From: Gammaproteobacteria bacterium
Lineage (GTDB): Bacteria; Pseudomonadota; Gammaproteobacteria; Pseudomonadales; Azotimanducaceae
Assembly (NCBI GenBank): GCA_016874135.1
Contig: VGVE01000027.1
Location: forward strand, 1 to 36,145
Reading direction: 5' to 3'
Length of the DNA stretch: 36,145 nucleotides
Under the pieces are notes generated by a model. That model did no database searches and was not told the DNA's origin. It saw only the letters and a list, made by a program, of their open reading frames with translations. Both the position numbers and the translations under genes were made by a program. Positions 1-7,850 of the stretch are shown here, one piece after another. The stretch's first letter is position 1. Every line of letters starts with the position of its first letter.

Positions 1-1227
1 CACATCGCCGGTGTAGTGGTGGAAATCGAGAAGATGGAACAGGGGCCGCGTACCGGCAAACCCATCCAGATCCAGTTTGCATCCCACACCCGGGAGCTGC
101 TTGAACCTGCCGTGGCTAAGGTAGCCGAGTACATCAAGGCCAACGTCCCCGAAGCGGTGGATGTCGATGACAGCCGCTCGTTGCCAGGCCTTGAATGGCA
201 GCTGACGGTGGATCGCGCCCAGGCTGCCCTGTACGGGGCGGATGTCTCCCAGGTCGGTATGGCGGTGCAGCTCATCACCAATGGCATGATGGTGGGTGAA
301 TACCGTCCCGAGAAGGCAGATGACGCGGTCGATATCCGCGTGCGTTATCCGGCGGAATACCGTGGATTGTCAGCGCTCGATGAACTGCGCATCACCACCC
401 GGACCGGCCTCGTGCCGATTTCCAATTTCGTTACCACCGAGCCCGCGCCAAATGTCGACACCCTTCAGCGCATGGATGGCGTTCCTGTGGAGTACATCCG
501 TGCCAACGTGCAGAGCGGCGTTCTTGCCGATGCGGTGGTCAAGAACATCGAAATTTGGGTCAAGGACCAGAACTGGGATCCGCGACTGACGATCGATTTC
601 CGCGGTGCCAACGAAGAACAGGAAGAAGCCATGGCGTTCGTGGGCGTGGCTTTCCTGCTGTCGCTGCTCTTGATGTTTGCCCTGCTGGTGACCCAGTTCA
701 ACAGCCTCTACCAGTCGACGCTCATCCTATTCGCCGTGGTGTTTTCCACCGCCGGTGTGCTGGTTTGGCTCATCATTTCGCAGCAGCCGTTTTCGGCGAT
801 CCTGACCGGTATCGGCATCGTCGCGCTGGCCGGCATCGTCGTGAACAACAACATCATCCTGATTGATGCCTACAACCACCTGCGCAAGGAACATCCGGAA
901 CTCGACTATGTGCAGCTGATCGTGCGAACCGGTGCCCAGCGGTTGCGACCGGTGATGCTGACCACGATTACGACGATCTTCGGCATGCTCGGGCTCGCCA
1001 TGAACCTGTCCGTAGACATCGTCGCCCGCGAAATCGTACACGGCAGCCAGATGTCCATGTTCTGGGTCCCACTGTCGCAGGCGCTGGTCTCGGGGCTTGC
1101 TGTATCGACCCTGCTGACTCTCATCACCACACCCGCCATGCTGGCTGTGCCCCACCAGTGGCGCGGGTTTACCGCGCGGATGCGTCAGCGCTTTGCGCGG
1201 TCACGACCTGCCGAGGCTTCTTCCTGA
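1..1227 (+). CDS. RND-family efflux transporter permease, C-terminal part (5' end outside window)
   Basis: The reading frame is open from base 1 and ends at TGA 1225-1227, so this is the last 408 or so residues of a roughly 1000-residue inner-membrane pump. An internal GTG at 16 is not the real start. The visible part begins in the second periplasmic porter domain and continues into the last membrane helices (bases 620-1150). These contain the family hallmark GIVVNNNIILID, followed by RLRPVMLTTITTIFGMLGLA. RND permeases of the AcrB/HAE1 type export drugs, lipids or metals using the proton gradient, as trimers joined to an adaptor and an outer-membrane channel. The proton-relay aspartates of helix 4 lie upstream of the window, and the substrate cannot be inferred. 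It ends 68 bp before the next gene. Confidence 0.93.
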   Translation, partial: HIAGVVVEIEKMEQGPRTGKPIQIQFASHTRELLEPAVAKVAEYIKANVPEAVDVDDSRSLPGLEWQLTVDRAQAALYGADVSQVGMAVQLITNGMMVGEYRPEKADDAVDIRVRYPAEYRGLSALDELRITTRTGLVPISNFVTTEPAPNVDTLQRMDGVPVEYIRANVQSGVLADAVVKNIEIWVKDQNWDPRLTIDFRGANEEQEEAMAFVGVAFLLSLLLMFALLVTQFNSLYQSTLILFAVVFSTAGVLVWLIISQQPFSAILTGIGIVALAGIVVNNNIILIDAYNHLRKEHPELDYVQLIVRTGAQRLRPVMLTTITTIFGMLGLAMNLSVDIVAREIVHGSQMSMFWVPLSQALVSGLAVSTLLTLITTPAMLAVPHQWRGFTARMRQRFARSRPAEASS

Positions 1228-1295
1228 CGATCGAGCGGCATTCCGATCCTTGACGCCGGGTGGCCGCTCCTGGGCACCCCTGCTAATCTGCCCGC

Positions 1296-3857
1296 GTGGA
1301 ATGGATACTACCGCTCGAGCGGATCAACCTGAAATCGGTGTCCTCGACCGGCGGCAAGGCCGCCCGGTTGGGCGCCTTGTTACAAGCCGGCTTCAACGTG
1401 CCCGGCGGCTTTCTCATCACTGCAGAAGCATTCCAGCTGCACCACCCGGTGCTGCTAGAAGAGGCGCCACCTCCTCCAGTTCTCGTACCGGCTTTTCGTA
1501 CCGCACTGGCGGAAGCGTTCACACGTCATTTCGAACCCGGTGAAGCCGTCGCCGTACGCAGCAGCGCGATCGACGAAGATGGCGCCGGCATGAGCTTCGC
1601 CGGTCAGCATGCAACCTACTACTGGATCGGTGCAGATCGGCTCGAGCAGGCCGTCATGGATTGCTGGCGTTCGCTCTGGAGCCCTGCCGCGCACGCTTAT
1701 CGCACGGTCTGGGATCAGTCAGTGCATCCCATGGCGGTAGTCGTGCAGCGGATGGTGCGTGCGACACGTTCAGGCGTCTGCTTCTCACATGATCCGCTCG
1801 ACCCGGTTCCCGGAACGGTGGTGATCGAAAGCTGTTTCGGCCTTGGTGCGGCCTTGGTGGATGGCCGCGTGCAACCAGACCGCCTCAAGATCGATGAACG
1901 TGGCGGCATCGTCGACTTACAGATCGGCGATAAGCAGGTGATGGTCCCGGCAAGCGTGACGGATGCTTCCGGCACCCGTCTTGAGCCAGTGCCGGAACAT
2001 TTGCGCACGACTCCGGTGCTCACGACCCGGGAAGCCATAGCGCTGCATGAAGCCACGGAACAGATCGAGTTCCTCTTCGATGAGGCCGTAGACGTCGAGT
2101 GGGCCTTTGACGAGAGCCAGCTCCACATCCTGCAGGCCCGCCCGATAACCACCATCGCGGCACCACCCGTCATCGATCGTCGCCTAGTCTTGTTCAAACC
2201 CATCGCAGAGAACTTCTCCGAACCGATGACGCCGATGAGTGTCGATCTGTTCGCAGCCGTTTTGCCGCGCGTCGGCGAGTTTGTGCGTGGCCGCCTGTAC
2301 CTCGACTTCGACCGGATCAAACCGTTACTGCCACTTGCTGTCGAGGACGCCGAACTCATCGACATCCTGCTGCTCAGGCGGTCGCCTTCGAGCCTGCGAT
2401 TTTCGCTTCAAGGGCTGCTCAAGAGTGCCGCGTTGGGCGCCGCAGCATGGCTCGCATTTGGAACGTTCTGGTCAAGAAGTGCCCGCGTCCGGCCAGAAGT
2501 GCTCGAAATCCGTTTCGTTCCCTGGCTGGAACGGTTGAAGCAGCACTCATCCCTTCCGGTGCCTTCGTTCTTCAAACGGGTGCTGTTCGGCGCGTCACCC
2601 TGGTTGCCGGCATGGCAACTGATGCTGCAACTCAACGTCTCTGCCGGCCGTTATTTCCTGCTTATCGGCGTGCTACATCAGCTGATCCGGCGCTGGGCCA
2701 CTGATTTTGATCCCGAACGGATTGATGATCTGGTGCATGAAAGCTCCACGATGTGGAGCAAACGCATGGTGGCCGACGTGACAGCATTGGCCACGATCGC
2801 TCGCAGCCATGACGACAGCGCCCGCGCGCTCCGCTCAGAGGAACCGATTGAGCAGGTGCGACAGCTGGCTACCGATCATCCGTTTGTGCTCGCCTTAGGT
2901 CAGTTCCTGGTGCGTTTCGGACACCGTGGACCCCGTGAGATCGATCTGGCGACACCCAGGTGGCGCGAGGACGTCACGCCATTGCTGATCATGGTTCGCA
3001 ATCAGATGCTGCATGGCAGCGACGAACCGGGTGATCGTTACGCGCGACATCTGGTCGCACGCGATCTGCTGCGCAAGACGCTTCGATCGAGCGTCAAACA
3101 GGCTGTGGTGAATGCCGTGCTACGGCGGATCCGTTACTACGTCACCCTGCGCGAAGACACACGCCACTACCACACCATGATTTTTGATGCGGTACGGTCA
3201 CGGCTGCTGGCGGTTGAACATGAGCTCCTGAACGAGGACAAACTCAAATGTGCGGGAGATATTTTTTTCCTGCGTTACAGTGAAGTGGAAGCGCTGCGTT
3301 CAGGTCATGCCGGAGCTCGCGACGTATCCGCACTGATTCGCGAACGGCGCGTCGCCCACTTACGCGAGTCACGCTGCTTGCCACCAGAGACTTTCGGTCT
3401 GCGTGTCGTGAAGCGGCAGGAGGACCGAAGTTACTCCACCCTTCGCGGCCAGTGCGCCTGCACCGGCGAGGTGGAAGGGATCGCTCGTATCGTCCTGCGC
3501 GCGGATCAAGCACATGCACTCAAACCCGGGGAAATCATGGTGGCACCCTATACCGACCCCTCCTGGACACCACTCTTCCCGCCCCTTGCTGGAATCGTTG
3601 TGGGAATCGGCAGCTACCTCTCCCACGCCGGAACGATTGCCCGGGAATACCGCATCCCGTGTCTCGTCGATGTGAAGGGCTGTATCGAACGCATTCCGGA
3701 CGGGCACAGGATTCGTCTCAACGCGACCGAAGGATTTGTCGAACTGATTCACGACTCAGCAGATATGGAGCTCGAACCGGACGCCGGAGGCGAGGATTCG
3801 ATCAGCGAGACATCGCCAGTTCCGGACAGCGCCGATTCCATTGAGGCGTGGCGATGA
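1296..3857 (+). CDS. PEP-utilising/rifampin phosphotransferase-like enzyme (ATP-grasp N-terminus, C-terminal phosphohistidine domain)
   Basis: This 853-residue protein has an N-terminal PPDK/PEP-synthase ATP-binding domain (about residues 1-285; STGGKAARLG near 18, VAVRSSAIDEDGAGMSFAG near 83, LQARPITTI near 280). A long helical middle region follows, opening with NFSEPMTPMS. It ends in a swivelling phosphohistidine domain with SHAGTIARE, where His777 is the predicted phospho-carrier. The PEP/pyruvate barrel that follows the His domain in PEP synthase is absent. Length and order (ATP, substrate, His) match rifampin phosphotransferase, which moves the ATP beta-phosphate to a substrate. I infer a phosphotransferase for an unknown substrate, not a PEP synthase. 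The GTG start is forced because an in-frame TAA lies at 1284-1286. No Shine-Dalgarno sequence is visible. The stop overlaps the next start. Confidence 0.85.
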   Translation: MEWILPLERINLKSVSSTGGKAARLGALLQAGFNVPGGFLITAEAFQLHHPVLLEEAPPPPVLVPAFRTALAEAFTRHFEPGEAVAVRSSAIDEDGAGMSFAGQHATYYWIGADRLEQAVMDCWRSLWSPAAHAYRTVWDQSVHPMAVVVQRMVRATRSGVCFSHDPLDPVPGTVVIESCFGLGAALVDGRVQPDRLKIDERGGIVDLQIGDKQVMVPASVTDASGTRLEPVPEHLRTTPVLTTREAIALHEATEQIEFLFDEAVDVEWAFDESQLHILQARPITTIAAPPVIDRRLVLFKPIAENFSEPMTPMSVDLFAAVLPRVGEFVRGRLYLDFDRIKPLLPLAVEDAELIDILLLRRSPSSLRFSLQGLLKSAALGAAAWLAFGTFWSRSARVRPEVLEIRFVPWLERLKQHSSLPVPSFFKRVLFGASPWLPAWQLMLQLNVSAGRYFLLIGVLHQLIRRWATDFDPERIDDLVHESSTMWSKRMVADVTALATIARSHDDSARALRSEEPIEQVRQLATDHPFVLALGQFLVRFGHRGPREIDLATPRWREDVTPLLIMVRNQMLHGSDEPGDRYARHLVARDLLRKTLRSSVKQAVVNAVLRRIRYYVTLREDTRHYHTMIFDAVRSRLLAVEHELLNEDKLKCAGDIFFLRYSEVEALRSGHAGARDVSALIRERRVAHLRESRCLPPETFGLRVVKRQEDRSYSTLRGQCACTGEVEGIARIVLRADQAHALKPGEIMVAPYTDPSWTPLFPPLAGIVVGIGSYLSHAGTIAREYRIPCLVDVKGCIERIPDGHRIRLNATEGFVELIHDSADMELEPDAGGEDSISETSPVPDSADSIEAWR

Positions 3858-4144
3858 CCGTTTTTCTCACTGCCGTGCTACTGCCCTTTGCGAGCTTGTT
3901 ATACGGCGCGGCCCTCGCCCTGAGAGACGGAGGAGCGCCGGTGTGGGAGTGGGTCCGGATACTGGTTGTTGTTGCACTCTTCCTGACCTTGATCATCGTC
4001 TTCCCGGATGCGGCACCCGTGGCGGAAGTGGTCGCTGTGGCAATGATCGTGTTGTTCCACGTGACCGGTTTCTACGCATGGCGACTGTTCGGCACAGGGA
4101 TACCCGCGGACGAGAAAGGCGATGCGAAAGACGGTCGAAGGTGA
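3854..4144 (+). CDS. Small three-helix membrane protein, unknown function
   Basis: This 96-residue hydrophobic protein has three predicted membrane helices: about residues 2-23, 31-52 (VRILVVVALFLTLIIVF) and 55-77 (VVAVAMIVLFHVTGFYAW). A short charged C-terminal tail follows (DEKGDAKDGRR). I prefer ATG 3854 to the in-frame GTG 3848 because the GAGG at 3843-3846 sits 7 bases before the ATG and only 1 before the GTG. The start overlaps the stop of the phosphotransferase-like gene as ATGA, which implies translational coupling and a shared role. I do not recognise the family. It could anchor or assist the upstream enzyme, but nothing in the sequence proves it. Confidence 0.7.
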   Translation: MTVFLTAVLLPFASLLYGAALALRDGGAPVWEWVRILVVVALFLTLIIVFPDAAPVAEVVAVAMIVLFHVTGFYAWRLFGTGIPADEKGDAKDGRR

Positions 4145-4161
4145 GGCCCCCACGCGCGACC

Positions 4162-4175
4162 CCGGCAAAAGCCGG
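4162..4175 (+). other. Weak hairpin between convergent genes
   Basis: A 5-bp GC stem with an AAAA loop (CCGGC/GCCGG) lies 17 bp after the small membrane-protein gene. No T tract follows on either strand, so it is at best a poor terminator. I see nothing else in the 183 bp to the convergent lyase gene. Confidence 0.3.
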
Positions 4176-4327
4176 CTCCGACAACACCGGTTGGGACAGG
4201 GGGACGGGGAGAGACCCAGATACCGATGCTGCCGGAGCCTTGAGGCGGTATTGGTCATTCCAATCCGTGAATGCCCGCCGCCTGCATTAGGTATAGCAGC
4301 GTTTCCGGATGCTGCCGTGAAGTCCAT

Positions 4328-5182
4328 TTACCTCCGGGCGGCAAGCGCTTCGGCGTAGGCCACTACCCGCTCCGCCTCCGCAGCGTGCAGGTTCTCCACC
4401 AGATTGCCGTCGAGCACCGCAACCCCCTTCCCTGCGGCCAGCGCCTCTTGCCATACGCGCAGTACCGCCCGGGCGTGTTCAAGCCCGCGCGCATCGATGC
4501 CATAAACCTCATTGGCAATATCGATCTGGGTCGGGTGAATCAGCGTGCGGCCATCAAAGCCCATGGCCCGGCCGGCTTCACAGCTCTCGCGGAACGATTC
4601 CAGATTGCGGAAGTCGAGATGTACACCATCGAGGATCGCCTTGCCCGCGGCACGCGCGGCAAGCACACACTGCTGCAGGGCAAAGTGTAGGTTGCTCCGC
4701 GACGGGGTATGGGTCGCTCGCAGTTCCTTGACCAGATCACTGGTGCCCATCACCAGCGCCTCCACCCGGGGGTGTACCGCCAGTTGCCGGGCGTCCATGA
4801 CACCGACCGGCGTCTCGATCATGATCCAGATCTTGAGGGCCGCAGCACCCAAACGATCCAGTTCTGCGGCGATGGCTTCAATCTGGGCAATACGTTCAGT
4901 CTTCGGAAAGACCAGCGCCGCCACGCCTGACCGGGCGAACGCGGCTAGATCATCCCTCCCCCATGGCGTTTCCAGGCCGTTGCATCGCACCAGCAGTTCC
5001 CGATACCCATACGCACCGCTCGCGAGTGATGCACCGACCTGGGTGCGCGCCTCTGCCTTCGCATCAGGTGCAACCGCATCTTCCAGATCAAAGATGATCG
5101 AGTCACATGGGAGGGTGCGGGCTTTCTCCATCACGCGGGCATTGGCACCCGGCATATAAAGCACGGAACGTCGGGGTTTCAT
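4328..5182 (-). CDS. HpcH/HpaI aldolase / citrate lyase beta-like CoA ester lyase
   Basis: This 284-residue CitE-like TIM-barrel protein is close to full family length. The N-terminal RRSVLYMPGANARVMEKAR and FDLEDAV are typical of CitE, malyl-CoA lyase and citramalyl-CoA lyase. Further on are IMIETPVG (Glu123), VMGTSDL (Asp149) and GFDGRTLIHPTQI. Glu123 and Asp149 sit where the family binds Mg2+. Such enzymes cleave or form malyl-CoA, beta-methylmalyl-CoA, citramalyl-CoA or citryl-ACP type esters. No citrate lyase alpha or gamma subunit lies nearby, so a stand-alone CoA-ester lyase is more likely. It is the last gene of a minus-strand unit, 33 bp after the SDR. The exact substrate is not determinable. 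Confidence 0.88.
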   Translation of the reverse strand: MKPRRSVLYMPGANARVMEKARTLPCDSIIFDLEDAVAPDAKAEARTQVGASLASGAYGYRELLVRCNGLETPWGRDDLAAFARSGVAALVFPKTERIAQIEAIAAELDRLGAAALKIWIMIETPVGVMDARQLAVHPRVEALVMGTSDLVKELRATHTPSRSNLHFALQQCVLAARAAGKAILDGVHLDFRNLESFRESCEAGRAMGFDGRTLIHPTQIDIANEVYGIDARGLEHARAVLRVWQEALAAGKGVAVLDGNLVENLHAAEAERVVAYAEALAARR

Positions 5183-5215
5183 TCTTTGGTCTCGTCAGAA
5201 TTTCGAAAGGACTGA

Positions 5216-6010
5216 TCAGCCGATCATGGCCGCCTGGCCACCATCCACGGGGAGGCAGACACCGGTGATGAACTTCGCTTCATCGGATGCGAGGAACAAC
5301 GCTGCGTTGGCGACATCCCAGGCGCTGCCCATCTTGCCGCCGAGAGGAACCATGGCATCCCGCTGTGCGATAAGTTCCGCACGATCCCTACCTGCAGCCA
5401 CATAACCCTCTATCGCCATCGGCGTATTCATAAGCCCGGGCATGATGACGTTGGCGCGAATGTTGTACTTGGCGTTGCCCGTCGCCAATGCATGCGTGTA
5501 CGCATTGAGCGCCGCTTTGGAGGTCTTGTAGGCAACAATCCCCACCGCACACACCGCGGCCACAGAAGAAATATTGGTGATCACACCATGACCCTGTGCG
5601 CGCATCGGCACGAGGGCTTCCCGGCAACTCAGCATGATGCCTTTCATGTTGACGTCGAAGATGCGGTCCCACACTTCTTCGGTCATGTTCGCCGCAGTGC
5701 GGTCGCCAGCGCCGATGCCAACGTTATTGTGCAGGATGTCCACGCGACCATAACGCTCGATGCAGGTTGCGATAAAGCGACTACAGTCGGCCGCGCGGGT
5801 GATGTCCGCCTCGCAGGCGCTCGCTTCGCCACCTTCAGCCTTGATCAGGGCAACAGTGTCTTCTGCTGACTTCAGGCGGCGATCGACCACCAGCACCTGG
5901 GCGCCTTCCTGTGCGAATCGCAGCGCGGTGGCGCGGCCATTGCCGATGGTTTCTCCGGGTGTTTGTCCGCCCCCGGTGACGATGGCGATCTTGCCGGTCA
6001 GACGTCCCAT
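5216..6010 (-). CDS. SDR-family NAD(P)-dependent oxidoreductase
   Basis: This 264-residue classical short-chain dehydrogenase is soluble and cytoplasmic. The nucleotide-binding motif is the expanded form TGGGQTPGETIGNGRA (residues 12-27), longer than the usual TGxxxGxG and seen in a subset of SDRs. NNVG (95-98), catalytic Ser148/149 in NISSVAA, and Tyr161-x3-Lys165 in YKTSK are present, and it ends with DGGQAAMIG, typical of the family. The start at 6010 gives MGRLTGKIAIVTGG. Longer readings from 6139 would run deep into the preceding gene with non-SDR sequence. It overlaps the end of the carboxymuconolactone decarboxylase-family gene by 13 bp, so the two are probably coupled. The substrate is unknown. 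Confidence 0.9.
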   Translation of the reverse strand: MGRLTGKIAIVTGGGQTPGETIGNGRATALRFAQEGAQVLVVDRRLKSAEDTVALIKAEGGEASACEADITRAADCSRFIATCIERYGRVDILHNNVGIGAGDRTAANMTEEVWDRIFDVNMKGIMLSCREALVPMRAQGHGVITNISSVAAVCAVGIVAYKTSKAALNAYTHALATGNAKYNIRANVIMPGLMNTPMAIEGYVAAGRDRAELIAQRDAMVPLGGKMGSAWDVANAALFLASDEAKFITGVCLPVDGGQAAMIG

Positions 6011-6552
6011 CCGGGTAACCCCGCATCCGCTTGTACACCAAAACTGTTCAGTGCCATGGACACCAGGTTGTACTGGCCGACCGTGAACACCACATCCATC
6101 ATCTGCTTGGTGTTGAGAAGCTTCGACAAGCCGGACCACGTGGTGTCGCTGACATGGGCATCACTGTGCAGTTCATCGGTGGCTTGCAGAAGGAGACGGT
6201 CCAGTTCCGAGAGACCCGGTGTGGACGGCCCAGACTTGCAGGACCGGATTTCTGCATCGGTCATACCGGCCTGGCGCGCGATCAGCACGTGTTGCCCCCA
6301 TTCGTAGCCGGCCTTACACAGAAAGCCAATACGCAGAATGATCAACTCGCGCTCGCGGACCGCGAGTGTGGATTTGCCGAGAATGTGATTGGCGAACACC
6401 ATCCAGCGTTTGGCGAGTTCAGGATGATTGGTTAACGTCTTGAAAATGTTGAGCACTCGGCCGGTCTTGGTAAACGGCTTCATGAGCTCGACGGCTTCAG
6501 GGCTCCACTGGTCTGCTTCAAGCGCAGGCACGCGTGGTGATTTGAGTCGCAT
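5998..6552 (-). CDS. Carboxymuconolactone decarboxylase (AhpD-like) family protein
   Basis: This 184-residue all-helical protein is of the CMD/AhpD superfamily. REREL-IILRIGFLCKAGYEWGQH (residues 67-88) is the diagnostic segment. Cys79, Glu84 and His88 occupy positions used by CMD-family enzymes. The CxxC of true AhpD peroxidases is missing (only one Cys there), so an alkylhydroperoxidase role is doubtful. Family members act as decarboxylases, peroxidases or uncharacterised catabolic enzymes. A GGGGAGA Shine-Dalgarno lies upstream of ATG 6552. Its 3' end overlaps the SDR by 13 bp, which suggests both act on one pathway intermediate. Confidence 0.85.
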   Translation of the reverse strand: MRLKSPRVPALEADQWSPEAVELMKPFTKTGRVLNIFKTLTNHPELAKRWMVFANHILGKSTLAVRERELIILRIGFLCKAGYEWGQHVLIARQAGMTDAEIRSCKSGPSTPGLSELDRLLLQATDELHSDAHVSDTTWSGLSKLLNTKQMMDVVFTVGQYNLVSMALNSFGVQADAGLPGWDV

Positions 6553-6624
6553 GTGACACTTCTCCCCGGTTCAGATACCACAACCATCGCAAATTGCCGG
6601 CGTGGGTGCCACAGGAAGGTCTCT

Positions 6625-7827
6625 CTAGTCCGTCATCTCCACGTCATAGCGTGCCTTGCGCAGACTCGCCACAACCTGCTCGACCTGCTCCTCTCCCCGC
6701 ATCTGCAGAACCAGTTCCACCATCGTGGCTCGCACCGATGAAGAACCGAACGCCCGCTGGTGCTGGATGTCGATGATGTTGCTGTCGAGCTTACCAATGA
6801 TCTCGGTGAGATCGGAGAGTGCACCCGGCACATCCGGAATCTCGACCCGCAGACGCACCAGCCGATGGGTGCGAACGAGACCGCGCTGCAATACCGACGA
6901 GAGGATCATCATGTCGATGTTGCCGCCGCACAGAACTGTGGCAACACGCTTGCCGGCAAAACCATCGCGATCGGACATGACTGCGGCGAGCGCTGCGGCA
7001 CCTGCGCCCTCCGCCACAGTTTTCTCGATCTCGAGCAGCGTGAAGATGGCCTGCTCAACCGCCTCTTCGTTGACGGTGACAACCCGGTTCACACATGCCC
7101 TGATGATTGGCAGCGTGATCCGCCCGGGGTGTTTGACGGCGATTCCTTCGGCGACAGTCCCCGCCTTGTGGGTCGCCGGTTCAAGTCCAGCGAAGAGCCG
7201 GGCAACCGAATCGTACCTTTCCATCTGCACGCCAACGACCTGGATCTGCGGTTGCAGGCTGCGGATGACAGTTGCCATCCCGGAAATCAGACCACCACCA
7301 CCGATTGGCACCACGACGATATCCGGAGGCGGCATCTGCGTCAGCATTTCCAGGGCCACCGTACCCTGCCCTGCGATCACCCGCTCGTCGTCATAAGGAT
7401 GCAGCAGTACCAGCTGTCGCTCTTCTGCGAGGTTCTCTGTAAAGGCGCGGGTTTCATCGAACTGGGCGCCATGGAGGATGACTTCTGCCCCGTGGACGCG
7501 GGTTTGTTCGACCTTCGCATTGGGTGTGGTGCGCGGCATGACGACGGTGGTTGGGACACCGAGTCGGGCACCGTGATACGCCACCGCCTGGGCATGGTTG
7601 CCGGCCGACATCGCGATCACACCACGCCGCCGCTCAGCGTCGCTCAGCTGCAGAAGCGTGTTGAGCGCACCGCGCTCCTTGAAAGACGCGGTGAATTGGT
7701 GATTCTCGAACTTGATCCAGAGATCGCAGCCGAGCACCCGGGAAAGCGTGTCCGATTGCATGCACGGCGTCTCGATAACTTGCCCACGCAGACGTGCCGC
7801 AGCTTCTTCAATCGTCTTGATGTTCAT
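6625..7827 (-). CDS. Threonine ammonia-lyase (threonine dehydratase) with C-terminal ACT domain
   Basis: This 400-residue fold-type II PLP enzyme deaminates threonine (and often serine) to 2-oxobutanoate. The PLP lysine is Lys50 in TASFKERGALNTL. Other marks are SAGNHAQAVAYHG (substrate/phosphate loop) and GGGGLISG (PLP phosphate loop). A C-terminal ACT domain (about residues 320-400; EIPDVPGALSDLTEIIGKL) probably mediates allosteric control. The length fits the short, one-ACT class rather than the 500-residue biosynthetic IlvA with two ACT-like modules. The start at 7827 gives MNIKTIEEAA. An upstream start at 7929 would overlap the divergent gene and adds nothing family-like. There is no Shine-Dalgarno sequence, and the start lies 8 bases from a palindromic -10 box. 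Confidence 0.92.
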   Translation of the reverse strand: MNIKTIEEAAARLRGQVIETPCMQSDTLSRVLGCDLWIKFENHQFTASFKERGALNTLLQLSDAERRRGVIAMSAGNHAQAVAYHGARLGVPTTVVMPRTTPNAKVEQTRVHGAEVILHGAQFDETRAFTENLAEERQLVLLHPYDDERVIAGQGTVALEMLTQMPPPDIVVVPIGGGGLISGMATVIRSLQPQIQVVGVQMERYDSVARLFAGLEPATHKAGTVAEGIAVKHPGRITLPIIRACVNRVVTVNEEAVEQAIFTLLEIEKTVAEGAGAAALAAVMSDRDGFAGKRVATVLCGGNIDMMILSSVLQRGLVRTHRLVRLRVEIPDVPGALSDLTEIIGKLDSNIIDIQHQRAFGSSSVRATMVELVLQMRGEEQVEQVVASLRKARYDVEMTD

Positions 7828-7834
7828 GAGCCGT

Positions 7835-7844
7835 GAGTATACTC
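7835..7844. promoter_or_regulatory. Symmetric bidirectional promoter candidate (palindromic -10 boxes)
   Basis: GAGTATACTC is a perfect 10-bp palindrome in the middle of the 23-bp gap between two divergent start codons. It contains TATACT on the plus strand (7838-7843) and the same hexamer on the minus strand (7841-7836), each 5/6 to the -10 consensus. The box-to-ATG distance is 7 bases to ATG 7851 and 8 bases to ATG 7827, so both transcripts would be leaderless or nearly so, matching the lack of Shine-Dalgarno sequences. A possible plus-strand -35 is TTGATG (7817-7822), with a short 15-base spacer. I see no good minus-strand -35. Confidence 0.5.
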
Positions 7845-7850
7845 GGCACC

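Noticed and set aside
4162..4175. Hairpin as a terminator
   Set aside because: The stem is only 5 bp and there is no T tract on either strand; listed as a weak hairpin only.
6760..7836. 358-codon plus-strand ORF
   Set aside because: It is antisense to threonine ammonia-lyase, whose motifs (PLP lysine, ACT domain) are clear; the ORF's protein is His/Arg/Asp-rich with no recognisable family.
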